In this document: in pieces, positions 1 through 6,412 of the stretch
Numbering within the stretch: the first letter of the stretch is position 1
How the letters are laid out: every line of letters starts with the position of its first letter
Assembly: GCA_041588495.1 (NCBI GenBank)
Contig: JBFGWM010000120.1
Span: 1 to 8,558, forward strand
Direction: 5' to 3'
Length of the DNA stretch: 8,558 nucleotides
Source of the DNA: JBFGWM01 sp041588495
GTDB lineage: Bacteria > Pseudomonadota > Gammaproteobacteria > Pseudomonadales > JBFGWM01
Position numbers and translations under genes: made by a program
Notes under the pieces: model-generated
The model's input: the letters and a program-made list of their open reading frames with translations, nothing else
The model's database searches: none
What the model was told of the DNA's origin: nothing

Positions 1-2792
1 GGGGCCGGCAACCGCCAGTCGGCAGGGAGCCTGCGCAACGGCGCGTGCGGGTCCACGACACCGGCCGAGGCCTCGCCGGCGGGCGGGCGCCAGTCGTCGA
101 GGCGCGCCGCGAAACGGTCCGCCACCGCCGGCCACAACTGGGCCAGGAGGCTGCCGGCAGCCGGGCTGCCCAGTGCCGGCGGCTTGCCGTCTTTGACTGA
201 AACCGAAACGTGTCCGAGCAGGTGCAGTTCATCGCAGGCGCGCGTGACGCCAACGTAGAGCACCCGCCCCGCCTCCAGGCGCTCACGCTGCTTGTCGAGC
301 TCGGCCAGCAGCGCGTAATGCCCGTCGCCGCCGGAGCCCGTGGCCTTGATCGGCGCCAGCAGCAGGTCCGGCGCGCCGCCCCTGCCGGGCAGTTCGAGCC
401 AGCGCAGGACCGGCGCGTCATTACCACTGGTCCACTTGCCGAGACCAGGCATGATCACGGTATCGAACTCCAGTCCCTTGGATTTGTGCAGGGTCATGAC
501 CTGGACCGAATCGTCCGTACCGGCGTCCGGCAGGGCATAGAGCTTCTCGATGCGCCGCCGCAGCTCCGCGGCGTCGGGCCACTCTCCGGGCTCGAACCCC
601 TCCAGCATCTGCAGGAAGACCTCGGCATCCTCGAGTCCGGCGGCACCCCCCGCGACGGCCGGACCACCCAGGCCCAGCCAGGCGCCCTCGACCCAGGATC
701 GCAGCGGCCGCCGCTGGCGCCCGCCCAGGGCCGCGAGCAGTACCGGGGCCACGCGGTCGAGGCGCATGCGCCCGTCCGCGCTCAGCGCGGCCAACGCGCC
801 CTCCGCCTGCAGCAGGGATGGCAACGGCGCCTTCAGATCCTCACCGGCAAGTGCAAGCAGGTCGGCAAGATCGAGACCGCACCACGGCGCGCGCAGGACG
901 CTGAGCCACGCCACGCGGTCGGCCGGGTGCAGGAGCGCGCAGGACAGGGACAGCAGGTCGATCACCGCGGGACGCCCGGCCAGGGGATCGATGTCCACGG
1001 CCCGGTAACCGATCCCCGCTGCGCGCAACGCGGGGAGAATGTGGCGCAGGTGTCCGCGACCACGCACCAGGATTCCCACCGACCCCTGCGGGTTGCGCGC
1101 TTTCGCGTCCCGCACCAGTCCCACCACCGTTTCGGCCTCGGCCTGGTCCAGCCTGCCGAGGAACGGGTGCACGGTCACGGCAGTGCCGGACCCTGCCCCG
1201 CGACTGGCAACGGCCGGCACGAAGCGCACCGCGCCCTCGGCCTGGTCATCCGCCGCCGGCAGGATGCCGGGAAAACTCTCGTTGACCCACCCGACCACGT
1301 CGGCGCCCGAACGGAAGTTCACGGTCAGTTCGAGGGACTCCGGCCGGACCTCACCGATGCCCCGCTCCCGCGCCACCTGGAACAATCCGACCTCGGCCTC
1401 GCGGAAACGGTAAATCGACTGCATGGGGTCGCCGACCAGGAACAGGGTGCGTCCGTCATCCGGGGTCCAGCCGGCAGTCAGCGCCTCGAGCAGGTTGAAC
1501 TGGGTCTGGGAGGTGTCCTGGAACTCGTCCACCAGCAGGTGGCGGACCTGGTAGTCCAGCCGCAGGGCCAGTTCCGAGGGCTCGCCCGGGGCACCCAGGG
1601 CCTGGCACGCGGCATGCGCCATCTGCGCGAAATCCACCTGCCCGGACTCCTGGAACAGGCCGAGCAACTGGGCGGCGGCGATGCGCAGCAGGTCCAGCAA
1701 CGCGCGCAGGACCGCCCACTGGGCGTCGGCGAAACCGCATTCCGGCAGACCCTGCACGCGGCGCAGCGCGGCCAGCAATCCCGGGTCCGCGGAAAGCACG
1801 TCGATGACCTCGCCATGCAGCGCCTTCCCCGCTTCGCGGGCCAGCTTTTCATCACCTTTCGCCTTGCTCGGCGGCGGGAAGCCGAGCGCGGCGTCGATGC
1901 GCTTGCGCCAGGTCCCGTTCTGGGTCAGGAAGAGCGCCGCAATGCCCTGCCAGGCGGCCAGTTGGCCGGGTTCAGGCGGGGGCAGAACGGCCAGGTCCGC
2001 AAGTCCCAGGACCAGGTCGTTCTCAGAACTTTTCCCGGCATATCGCGCAATTTCGACGATCTTGTCGGCAATTTCGGGCGAAATCCGCTTTACAACATCT
2101 TCCAGCCGGGCCCCGACGTAATCCCCGAACGCGGTTTCCAGCGCCTCCCGCTCCAGGCGCGCATTGGTGCCCACCGCGACGTGGCGCAGCCATTGCTCGC
2201 GACGCGCCAGCAGGCCGGCGAGCAGTTCCACCAGGCGCACCGCCTGGTTGTCGAGATGGCCGAGCAGGCATTCCACCGGCTCCGACCATTGCGGCCCGCC
2301 CTCGAGGCATTCGAGGGTGCGCCGGGCGGCCTCCAGGTAAAGCGGTTGCGCGTCCTCCACGATTCCCGGCTGGGAACCGAACCCGGAAAGCACCGGCATC
2401 TGCCGCGCGAGGGACGCGCACAGGCTGTCGATGGTCATCACCCGCAGGCGCCCGGGATTGTCGACCAGTCCCCATCCGCGCTCCGCGTCGCGCGCCAGCG
2501 CCAGCCGGGCGAGGTCGAAATAACGGCGCTCGTGGGCCTGTTCCGGCGGCGTGGCGCCGGTGGCGACCGCTTCCAGGGCGCGCACGATGCGGTTGCGCAT
2601 CTCCCCCGCCGCCTTGCGGGTGAAGGTGATGGCAATGATTTCCTCGGGATCATCCACCCGCGCCAGCAGCGCCAGGAAGCGCTGGGTCAGCAGCCCGGTC
2701 TTGCCGGAACCGGCCGGGGCCCGGACCAGGAAAGATGTGCTGCAGTCATCGACGGCACGGCAGCGTACCGCGTGATCAGCCGGTTCAGTCAT
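1..2792 (-). CDS. RecB/AddA-class superfamily 1A DNA helicase (UvrD-like), C-terminus beyond window
   Basis: ATP-driven 3'-5' DNA translocase/helicase, predicted motor of a RecBCD/AddAB-like end-processing complex in the cytoplasm. The visible 930 residues contain the full SF1A motif set: Walker A APAGSGKT (25-32), motif Ia TFTRKAAGEM (56-65), TIDSLC (120-125), Walker B VDEFQDT (421-427), motif III GDPMQSIYRFR (454-464), motif IV NFRSG (492-496), motif V TLHKSKGLEF (767-776) and motif VI YVGVTRA (846-852). The roughly 390 residues between Walker A and Walker B fit RecB/AddA rather than the shorter UvrD/Rep proteins. The start is the ATG at 2792-2790, preceded by a GGGGGA-type ribosome site and sharing ATGACTGA with the stop of the upstream gene, so translation is probably coupled. 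The gene runs off the left edge, so whether it carries its own C-terminal RecB nuclease domain cannot be seen. The family call is firm; the exact subunit name is inferred from the partner gene. Confidence 0.95.
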   Translation of the reverse strand, partial: MTEPADHAVRCRAVDDCSTSFLVRAPAGSGKTGLLTQRFLALLARVDDPEEIIAITFTRKAAGEMRNRIVRALEAVATGATPPEQAHERRYFDLARLALARDAERGWGLVDNPGRLRVMTIDSLCASLARQMPVLSGFGSQPGIVEDAQPLYLEAARRTLECLEGGPQWSEPVECLLGHLDNQAVRLVELLAGLLARREQWLRHVAVGTNARLEREALETAFGDYVGARLEDVVKRISPEIADKIVEIARYAGKSSENDLVLGLADLAVLPPPEPGQLAAWQGIAALFLTQNGTWRKRIDAALGFPPPSKAKGDEKLAREAGKALHGEVIDVLSADPGLLAALRRVQGLPECGFADAQWAVLRALLDLLRIAAAQLLGLFQESGQVDFAQMAHAACQALGAPGEPSELALRLDYQVRHLLVDEFQDTSQTQFNLLEALTAGWTPDDGRTLFLVGDPMQSIYRFREAEVGLFQVARERGIGEVRPESLELTVNFRSGADVVGWVNESFPGILPAADDQAEGAVRFVPAVASRGAGSGTAVTVHPFLGRLDQAEAETVVGLVRDAKARNPQGSVGILVRGRGHLRHILPALRAAGIGYRAVDIDPLAGRPAVIDLLSLSCALLHPADRVAWLSVLRAPWCGLDLADLLALAGEDLKAPLPSLLQAEGALAALSADGRMRLDRVAPVLLAALGGRQRRPLRSWVEGAWLGLGGPAVAGGAAGLEDAEVFLQMLEGFEPGEWPDAAELRRRIEKLYALPDAGTDDSVQVMTLHKSKGLEFDTVIMPGLGKWTSGNDAPVLRWLELPGRGGAPDLLLAPIKATGSGGDGHYALLAELDKQRERLEAGRVLYVGVTRACDELHLLGHVSVSVKDGKPPALGSPAAGSLLAQLWPAVADRFAARLDDWRPPAGEASAGVVDPHAPLRRLPADWRLPA
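2785..2792 (-). other. 8-base start/stop overlap (ATGACTGA) coupling the nuclease and helicase genes
   Basis: The helicase ATG (2792-2790) precedes the TGA of the AddB-like gene (2787-2785) in a different frame. A purine-rich GGGGGAAG stretch lies a few bases before the ATG, inside the end of the upstream gene. Such overlaps commonly give translational coupling and matched amounts of two subunits of one complex; that consequence is inferred. Confidence 0.85.
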
Positions 2793-5463
2793 CGTCTTCC
2801 CCCGCCACCGGCCCACGCAGTTTTTCGCCCACCCGGCACAAGCCACCCAGCTCGCAATAACGGCAGGTCTTCGGATATTCCCGCGGGTCGACCCGCGCGT
2901 CTCCCGCCACGAACTCCTCCGCCAGGGCCGCCAGGGCCGTGCGCCAGTCGCGGCGCACTTCGTCCCAGGACTGGCCGCAGGCCTTGAGTTCAAGGCTCGC
3001 CTCGATCCCGGGGGCAATACCATCCGCACGCCCCACCCCGCTGAAGGTGACGCCGTCGGCGCGCACCATGCCGAACGCCACCGCCGCCACGGGTTCATCC
3101 AGCGCCTCGCTGTAAAGCGGCAGTTGCGGCGCGGCGGGCCGCTCGCCGAACCAGTCCACCGCGTTCACCCGCCCGGTCTTGTAATCGACCACCACCCGCT
3201 CGCCATCGGCCAGTGCATCGAGGCGGTCGATGGTGACGTTGAGCTGGATGTCACCGACTCGCACCTCGCAACGCTGTTCCAGCCCCAGCACCCGGAACGG
3301 CGCACGTTCGCGTTCGAGGGCGACCCACTCCGCGAGGAGACGGCACAGGCGACTGCGTTCCACGCGGCGGAACCCCTCGGTGACGATCTGCGGGTATTCC
3401 TTCGCGAACTCGTGCAGCGCGACATCAACTGATTCCGCGACGCGCTGCGCGGTCCCGGCCTCACCAAGGGCCGCGAGCTCCGCGGAGCCATCGAGCCCGG
3501 TCCAGAACAATTCCAGTGCACGATGCACCAGGGACCCCTTGCGCATCGCATCGAGCCCCACGTCCACCACCCCCAGTTCCTGCGCACCCAGCCGGTACGT
3601 GGCAAAGGCATGGAACGGGCAGTTCGACTGCCAGGACAGCACCCCGCTGCCGCCCTTCACCGCACCCGGATGAACGGGCGGGGCGGTCTCACACTGAATT
3701 CCCTCGAGGTCGGCCGCGGCAGCGATGAGCATGCGCCAGCCCGGGTCCGGAGCGCCGGGGAGTTCGCCGTCCCCGGCGACGGGCAGGTGCGCCACCAGCG
3801 GCGCACAGACCAGCACCTCGTCGCCCGCGCGGGACGGGTGACTGACCACCACGTCCGCCGCGCTTTCCAGCAGGCGCCGCGTCTGCTGCCGCGCGACGCG
3901 CAGTTCCCGCGCCGGGGTACTGCGCGGAATCTCCCGCTCCGCCTGCAGGGCACGCGGCAGGAACGGGTTGGGGCGTGGCGCGGGCGGCCACGCCTCCGCG
4001 TGCAGGCCCATAACCCACAGGTGGTCGAAACGCATGCCGACGGATTCCAAAACACCCAGCACCTGCAGTCGCGCCGGGCTCGACGCCGGCTGGAACACGC
4101 GCGCCGCGGACATGCGCTGCAGGTGCCCGAGCGCGGTCCGGCGATCCATCGGGCCGCTGACCGCACCGAGGGAACCGAGGTCCGCAAGCAGGTCGCGGAA
4201 CGCGTCCACGGCCTGGTACTCCGCGCTGTCCAGGGGGCGGCCGCGTGACCACCCGGTCCGGTCCAGCAGCGCGGAAAAATCCCGTGCCCAGCGTTCCGGT
4301 TCGCGTGGCCCGCCTTCGCCGCCACGCAATGCGTCACTGAGCGCGCCAACGCTCGCGGCAAAAAGCGGACAGCCATGCCCCCGGCACAGGGCGCGCAGGC
4401 GGCCCAGTGCGACCTCGGGCTGCCCGCTTTTGCGCAGTTCGCGGTCGACGCTGGCGCGCGCGAACTGCTCCCCGGTGGCGCCATCGATGAAAGGCGAGGC
4501 CAGCAACGCGGCGGCATCGGCAAAGGGCAGCAGCGACTGGTTCACGCCCAGCAAGCGGAGGGCGACACGCACCACCGGGGTTTCCGCGAGTGAACCGCCC
4601 AGGGAGACGTTGTAGGGTCGACGCCAGGATGCGTCTCCCGGCGCCACGGCGGCGGGGACCAGGACGTGATCCAGTTCCCGCTCCAGCATTTCGCGGCGTG
4701 CACCGAGGTCCGGGACGACGATCCCGATGCGTGCCTCCGGCTCACGGTCCATCCACTGGCGCGCCCAGGCGATCGCCCGGCCGATCTCGTCGCGGTCATC
4801 CCCGCAGGCCAGGCGCACCGCGCGACCGTCCACCGCTTCGGCTTCCAGCCATTCCACCGCGCACCCCGCACCCTGCAAGGCGGCAATCACGCGCAGTTGC
4901 TGCGGGGTCAGTTCGTCGAAACCGGACAGCACCAGTTCGTCACAGGGAATCCATTCGGCGGCGCTGTCTGCCAGCACGTCCGCGACACGCGCGGAATCCT
5001 GCCAGCCGGCACGCTCCAGCCACCCCTCGTATTCCCGGTCCCAGCGCAACCAGGCCCGCGTGTCCTCGCTGCACGGTGTGGCGTGACCGTGCGGATCGAG
5101 GTCCCACTCGATGGCGAGACGATGGGCGTCGCGCGCCGCGTCCACCGCGCCGGCGAGGTGTGCAAGCGGCGGCGACTCCGCGGCGAGGACCTGCGACCAG
5201 GCGACGTGTTCCTGCCCGACGCCGGGCACCGGACGGGGTTCCACGATTCCGCGCAGGAGGGCCTCGGTCCACCACGCGTCGAGCCACGCCGGCCAGGTCA
5301 GCACGTCCGGCGATTCCCACGCGGTGAGGCCGCGTGCGGCCTGGAGGTTTCCATAGCGCACAAACAACTCGGAGGAGAGACGCGCGCCGCCGGTCACCAC
5401 GGACACGCCCCTGCCGGCGCGTTCCAGCAGGACCTCGGGAGCGACGTGGACGGGCTGGATCAT
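2785..5463 (-). CDS. AddB-like PD-(D/E)XK nuclease, probable DNA repair protein (TIGR03623-type)
   Basis: Predicted nuclease partner of the downstream helicase in processing double-strand ends. It has 892 residues, the usual length of this family (about 900). The N-terminal half resembles a UvrD/AddB fold, but the Walker A position reads VVTGGARLS (22-30) with no GK[S/T], so this subunit should not hydrolyse ATP. The C-terminal third is a RecB-type nuclease: GSLVH (643-647, His647), IDRLD (Asp746), VDYKTG (Asp760 and Lys762), then Gln780 and Tyr784 of the QxxxY motif. Cys615, Cys867, Cys870 and Cys876 flank the nuclease core with the C-x2-C-x5-C tail spacing known from the AddB [4Fe-4S] cluster. 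The start is the ATG at 5463; an in-frame TGA lies 36 bases before it with no other ATG or GTG between. A weak AAGGA sits 12 bases upstream. First gene of the operon; its stop overlaps the helicase start. Confidence 0.92.
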   Translation of the reverse strand: MIQPVHVAPEVLLERAGRGVSVVTGGARLSSELFVRYGNLQAARGLTAWESPDVLTWPAWLDAWWTEALLRGIVEPRPVPGVGQEHVAWSQVLAAESPPLAHLAGAVDAARDAHRLAIEWDLDPHGHATPCSEDTRAWLRWDREYEGWLERAGWQDSARVADVLADSAAEWIPCDELVLSGFDELTPQQLRVIAALQGAGCAVEWLEAEAVDGRAVRLACGDDRDEIGRAIAWARQWMDREPEARIGIVVPDLGARREMLERELDHVLVPAAVAPGDASWRRPYNVSLGGSLAETPVVRVALRLLGVNQSLLPFADAAALLASPFIDGATGEQFARASVDRELRKSGQPEVALGRLRALCRGHGCPLFAASVGALSDALRGGEGGPREPERWARDFSALLDRTGWSRGRPLDSAEYQAVDAFRDLLADLGSLGAVSGPMDRRTALGHLQRMSAARVFQPASSPARLQVLGVLESVGMRFDHLWVMGLHAEAWPPAPRPNPFLPRALQAEREIPRSTPARELRVARQQTRRLLESAADVVVSHPSRAGDEVLVCAPLVAHLPVAGDGELPGAPDPGWRMLIAAAADLEGIQCETAPPVHPGAVKGGSGVLSWQSNCPFHAFATYRLGAQELGVVDVGLDAMRKGSLVHRALELFWTGLDGSAELAALGEAGTAQRVAESVDVALHEFAKEYPQIVTEGFRRVERSRLCRLLAEWVALERERAPFRVLGLEQRCEVRVGDIQLNVTIDRLDALADGERVVVDYKTGRVNAVDWFGERPAAPQLPLYSEALDEPVAAVAFGMVRADGVTFSGVGRADGIAPGIEASLELKACGQSWDEVRRDWRTALAALAEEFVAGDARVDPREYPKTCRYCELGGLCRVGEKLRGPVAGEDDD

Positions 5464-5579
5464 GGACCGTGAACATCCTTGAACGGTGCCGGTGCATTGT
5501 CACCCGGATGCACGGCGACTGGCAAAATTTGCTGCGCTGTTGTGTACTGGACAACCCTCAACCCCGGGCCCGAGAAGCG
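5464..5579. promoter_or_regulatory. Divergent intergenic region between the repair operon and the exonuclease
   Basis: This 116-bp stretch lies between two genes transcribed away from each other, so it must carry the promoters of both or the genes depend on very short leaders. It contains an AT-rich patch (CAAAATTT at 5523-5530) in otherwise GC-rich DNA. For the rightward gene the best I see is CTGGCA (5519-5524) and TGTACT (5543-5548) with an 18-base spacer, a poor match to the sigma-70 consensus. No convincing operator dyad was seen. Confidence 0.5.
5496..5525 (-). promoter_or_regulatory. Candidate sigma-70 promoter of the nuclease-helicase operon
   Basis: Read on the minus strand, TTGCCA (5525-5520, five of six consensus bases) and GACAAT (5501-5496, four of six) are separated by 18 bases. 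Transcription would start near 5489 and leave a leader of about 26 bases before the ATG at 5463, which accommodates the weak AAGGA site. This is a match by eye only, in a strain whose promoter preferences are unknown. Confidence 0.35.
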
Positions 5580-6179
5580 ATGAGCGAAGATCCCAACCCA
5601 CCCGTCGAGGAAATCTACGTCAGCACGGACATCGAGACCGACGGCCCGATCCCGGGCGATTACTCGATGCTCAGCATCGGCTCCGCGGCCTTCCGCGCCG
5701 ACAAGACCCTGGTGGATACGTTCTCCATCAATTTCGAACTCCTTCCGGGCGCCGGCCAGCACCCGAAGACCATGCGCTTCTGGGAGGACTTCCCGGAGGC
5801 CTGGGAAAAGTCCCGCGAGAACCCGCGACCGCCGGAGGAAGCCATGCCGGAATACGTGGCATGGGTGAAGTCGCTGCCGGGCAAGCCGGTGTTCGTCGGT
5901 TACCCGGCGGGCTTCGATTTCACCTTCGTGCTCTGGTACCTGGTGAAATTCGCCGGGGAGAGCCCGTTCCACTTCGCGGCGCTGGACATCAAGACCTACG
6001 CCATGGCCGTGCTGCGTCGGAAGTACCGCCACACCACCAAGACCTCCCTGCCCCGCCACTGGTTCGACGACCTGCCCCACACCCACGTGGCGCTGGACGA
6101 TGCCCTGGAACAGGGCGCGCTGTTCTGCAACATGCTGGCCGAACACAACAAGGCGCCACGCACCCCGGTCGACCCCTGA
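5580..6179 (+). CDS. DnaQ-like DEDDh 3'-5' exonuclease
   Basis: Predicted cytoplasmic 3'-5' exonuclease of the RNase T/DnaQ superfamily that removes nucleotides using two metal ions; whether the substrate is DNA or RNA cannot be told. It has 199 residues, essentially one exonuclease domain. Exo I is STDIETDG (15-22), with Asp17 and Glu19. Exo II is VGYPAGFDF (106-114), with Asp113. Exo III is HVALDDA (169-175), with His169 and Asp174 in HxxxxD spacing, which makes it DEDDh rather than DEDDy. All five catalytic residues are present. The ATG at 5580 is chosen because the first catalytic strand begins 12 residues later and a GAGA stretch precedes it; an in-frame ATG at 5508 would add 24 residues of non-conserved character. 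It is transcribed divergently from the repair operon, so a repair or nucleotide-turnover role is possible but rests on position alone. Confidence 0.88.
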   Translation: MSEDPNPPVEEIYVSTDIETDGPIPGDYSMLSIGSAAFRADKTLVDTFSINFELLPGAGQHPKTMRFWEDFPEAWEKSRENPRPPEEAMPEYVAWVKSLPGKPVFVGYPAGFDFTFVLWYLVKFAGESPFHFAALDIKTYAMAVLRRKYRHTTKTSLPRHWFDDLPHTHVALDDALEQGALFCNMLAEHNKAPRTPVDP

Positions 6180-6205
6180 ATCTGCAGGCAACCGGCCCGC
6201 GCATT

Positions 6206-6235
6206 GCCGCGCTGGCGGCGTTGTCCCACTTTTGG
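6206..6235 (+). terminator. Weak terminator-like hairpin after the exonuclease
   Basis: GCCGC (6206-6210) and GCGGC (6215-6219) form a short GC stem with a 4-base loop, 27 bases after the exonuclease stop. A T-rich run (CTTTTGG) begins only about 10 bases further on, so this is not a classical intrinsic terminator and may be fortuitous in GC-rich DNA. Confidence 0.22.
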
Positions 6236-6239
6236 TTCG

Positions 6240-6254
6240 CTAATTCCTGATTAG
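6240..6254. promoter_or_regulatory. Small inverted repeat CTAAT-N5-ATTAG upstream of the adhesin
   Basis: Perfect 5-base arms separated by 5 bases, in the AT-rich part of the intergenic region and about 160 bases before the adhesin start. The geometry (arm centres about one helical turn apart) suits a dimeric repressor or activator, but the arms are short and chance is not excluded. Confidence 0.25.
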
Positions 6255-6265
6255 TGCAAATCATC

Positions 6266-6295
6266 GCGAAATCTAGTCCGAAAGTACTATTTCGC
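6266..6295. promoter_or_regulatory. Interrupted 10-bp dyad in the adhesin upstream region
   Basis: GCGAAA (6266-6271) pairs with TTTCGC (6290-6295) and, inside it, TAGT (6274-6277) pairs with ACTA (6286-6289). This leaves a 2-base bulge (TC) on one side and an 8-base loop. There is no following T tract, so it does not look like an intrinsic terminator. It could be an operator for the adhesin gene, or an RNA hairpin if a promoter lies upstream of it. Confidence 0.35.
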
Positions 6296-6297
6296 CG

Positions 6298-6324
6298 TCG
6301 ACAATTCCGGTGCTACCGTTTAAT
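6298..6324 (+). promoter_or_regulatory. Candidate promoter of the LapA-like adhesin
   Basis: TCGACA (6298-6303) and TTTAAT (6319-6324) each match the sigma-70 boxes at five of six bases, but the spacer is 15 bases, shorter than ideal. That short spacing could mean activator dependence, or that this is not the promoter. Transcription from here would start near 6331 and give a leader of about 80 bases. Confidence 0.3.
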
Positions 6325-6334
6325 TGAGTCATAA

Positions 6335-6347
6335 AAGGAATTTCCTT
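6335..6347. promoter_or_regulatory. Perfect 13-base palindrome just downstream of the candidate adhesin promoter
   Basis: AAGGAA and TTCCTT flank a single central T. It would fall at about +5 to +17 of the predicted transcript, a typical repressor position. It is also purine/pyrimidine biased and short, so a chance occurrence is possible. Confidence 0.3.
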
Positions 6348-6412
6348 CCGCGACTGGATTCGTATCCGGGCCATGACTCGACCCGCAGCCAGCCCCCGGG
6401 AGGGGCGGCAGC

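Noticed and set aside
210..2987. A 925-codon open frame on the plus strand.
   Set aside because: It lies antisense to the helicase in exact codon register. It stays open because that GC-rich gene rarely uses TTA, CTA or TCA codons. Its product is Gln/Arg/His/Gly-rich with no domain, while the minus-strand reading shows every SF1A helicase motif.
3523..4248. A 241-codon plus-strand frame, with others at 4590-5327 and 4666-5472, opposite the AddB-like gene.
   Set aside because: Low-complexity Arg/Pro/Ala-rich products with no recognisable motif, overlapping a gene with conserved nuclease residues on the other strand.
5508..5579. Upstream in-frame ATG that would extend the exonuclease by 24 residues.
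   Set aside because: The added residues show no similarity to the exonuclease fold, the ribosome site is weak, and the extension would occupy most of the divergent promoter region.
5460..6191. A 243-codon minus-strand frame opposite the exonuclease.
   Set aside because: Antisense shadow in codon register with a gene whose DEDDh catalytic residues are all intact; no domain recognised in it.
6331..6412. Possible c-di-GMP riboswitch in the adhesin leader.
   Set aside because: The leader is short and lacks the conserved GEMM-type sequence and paired-stem architecture; only the simple AAGGAA/TTCCTT palindrome is visible.
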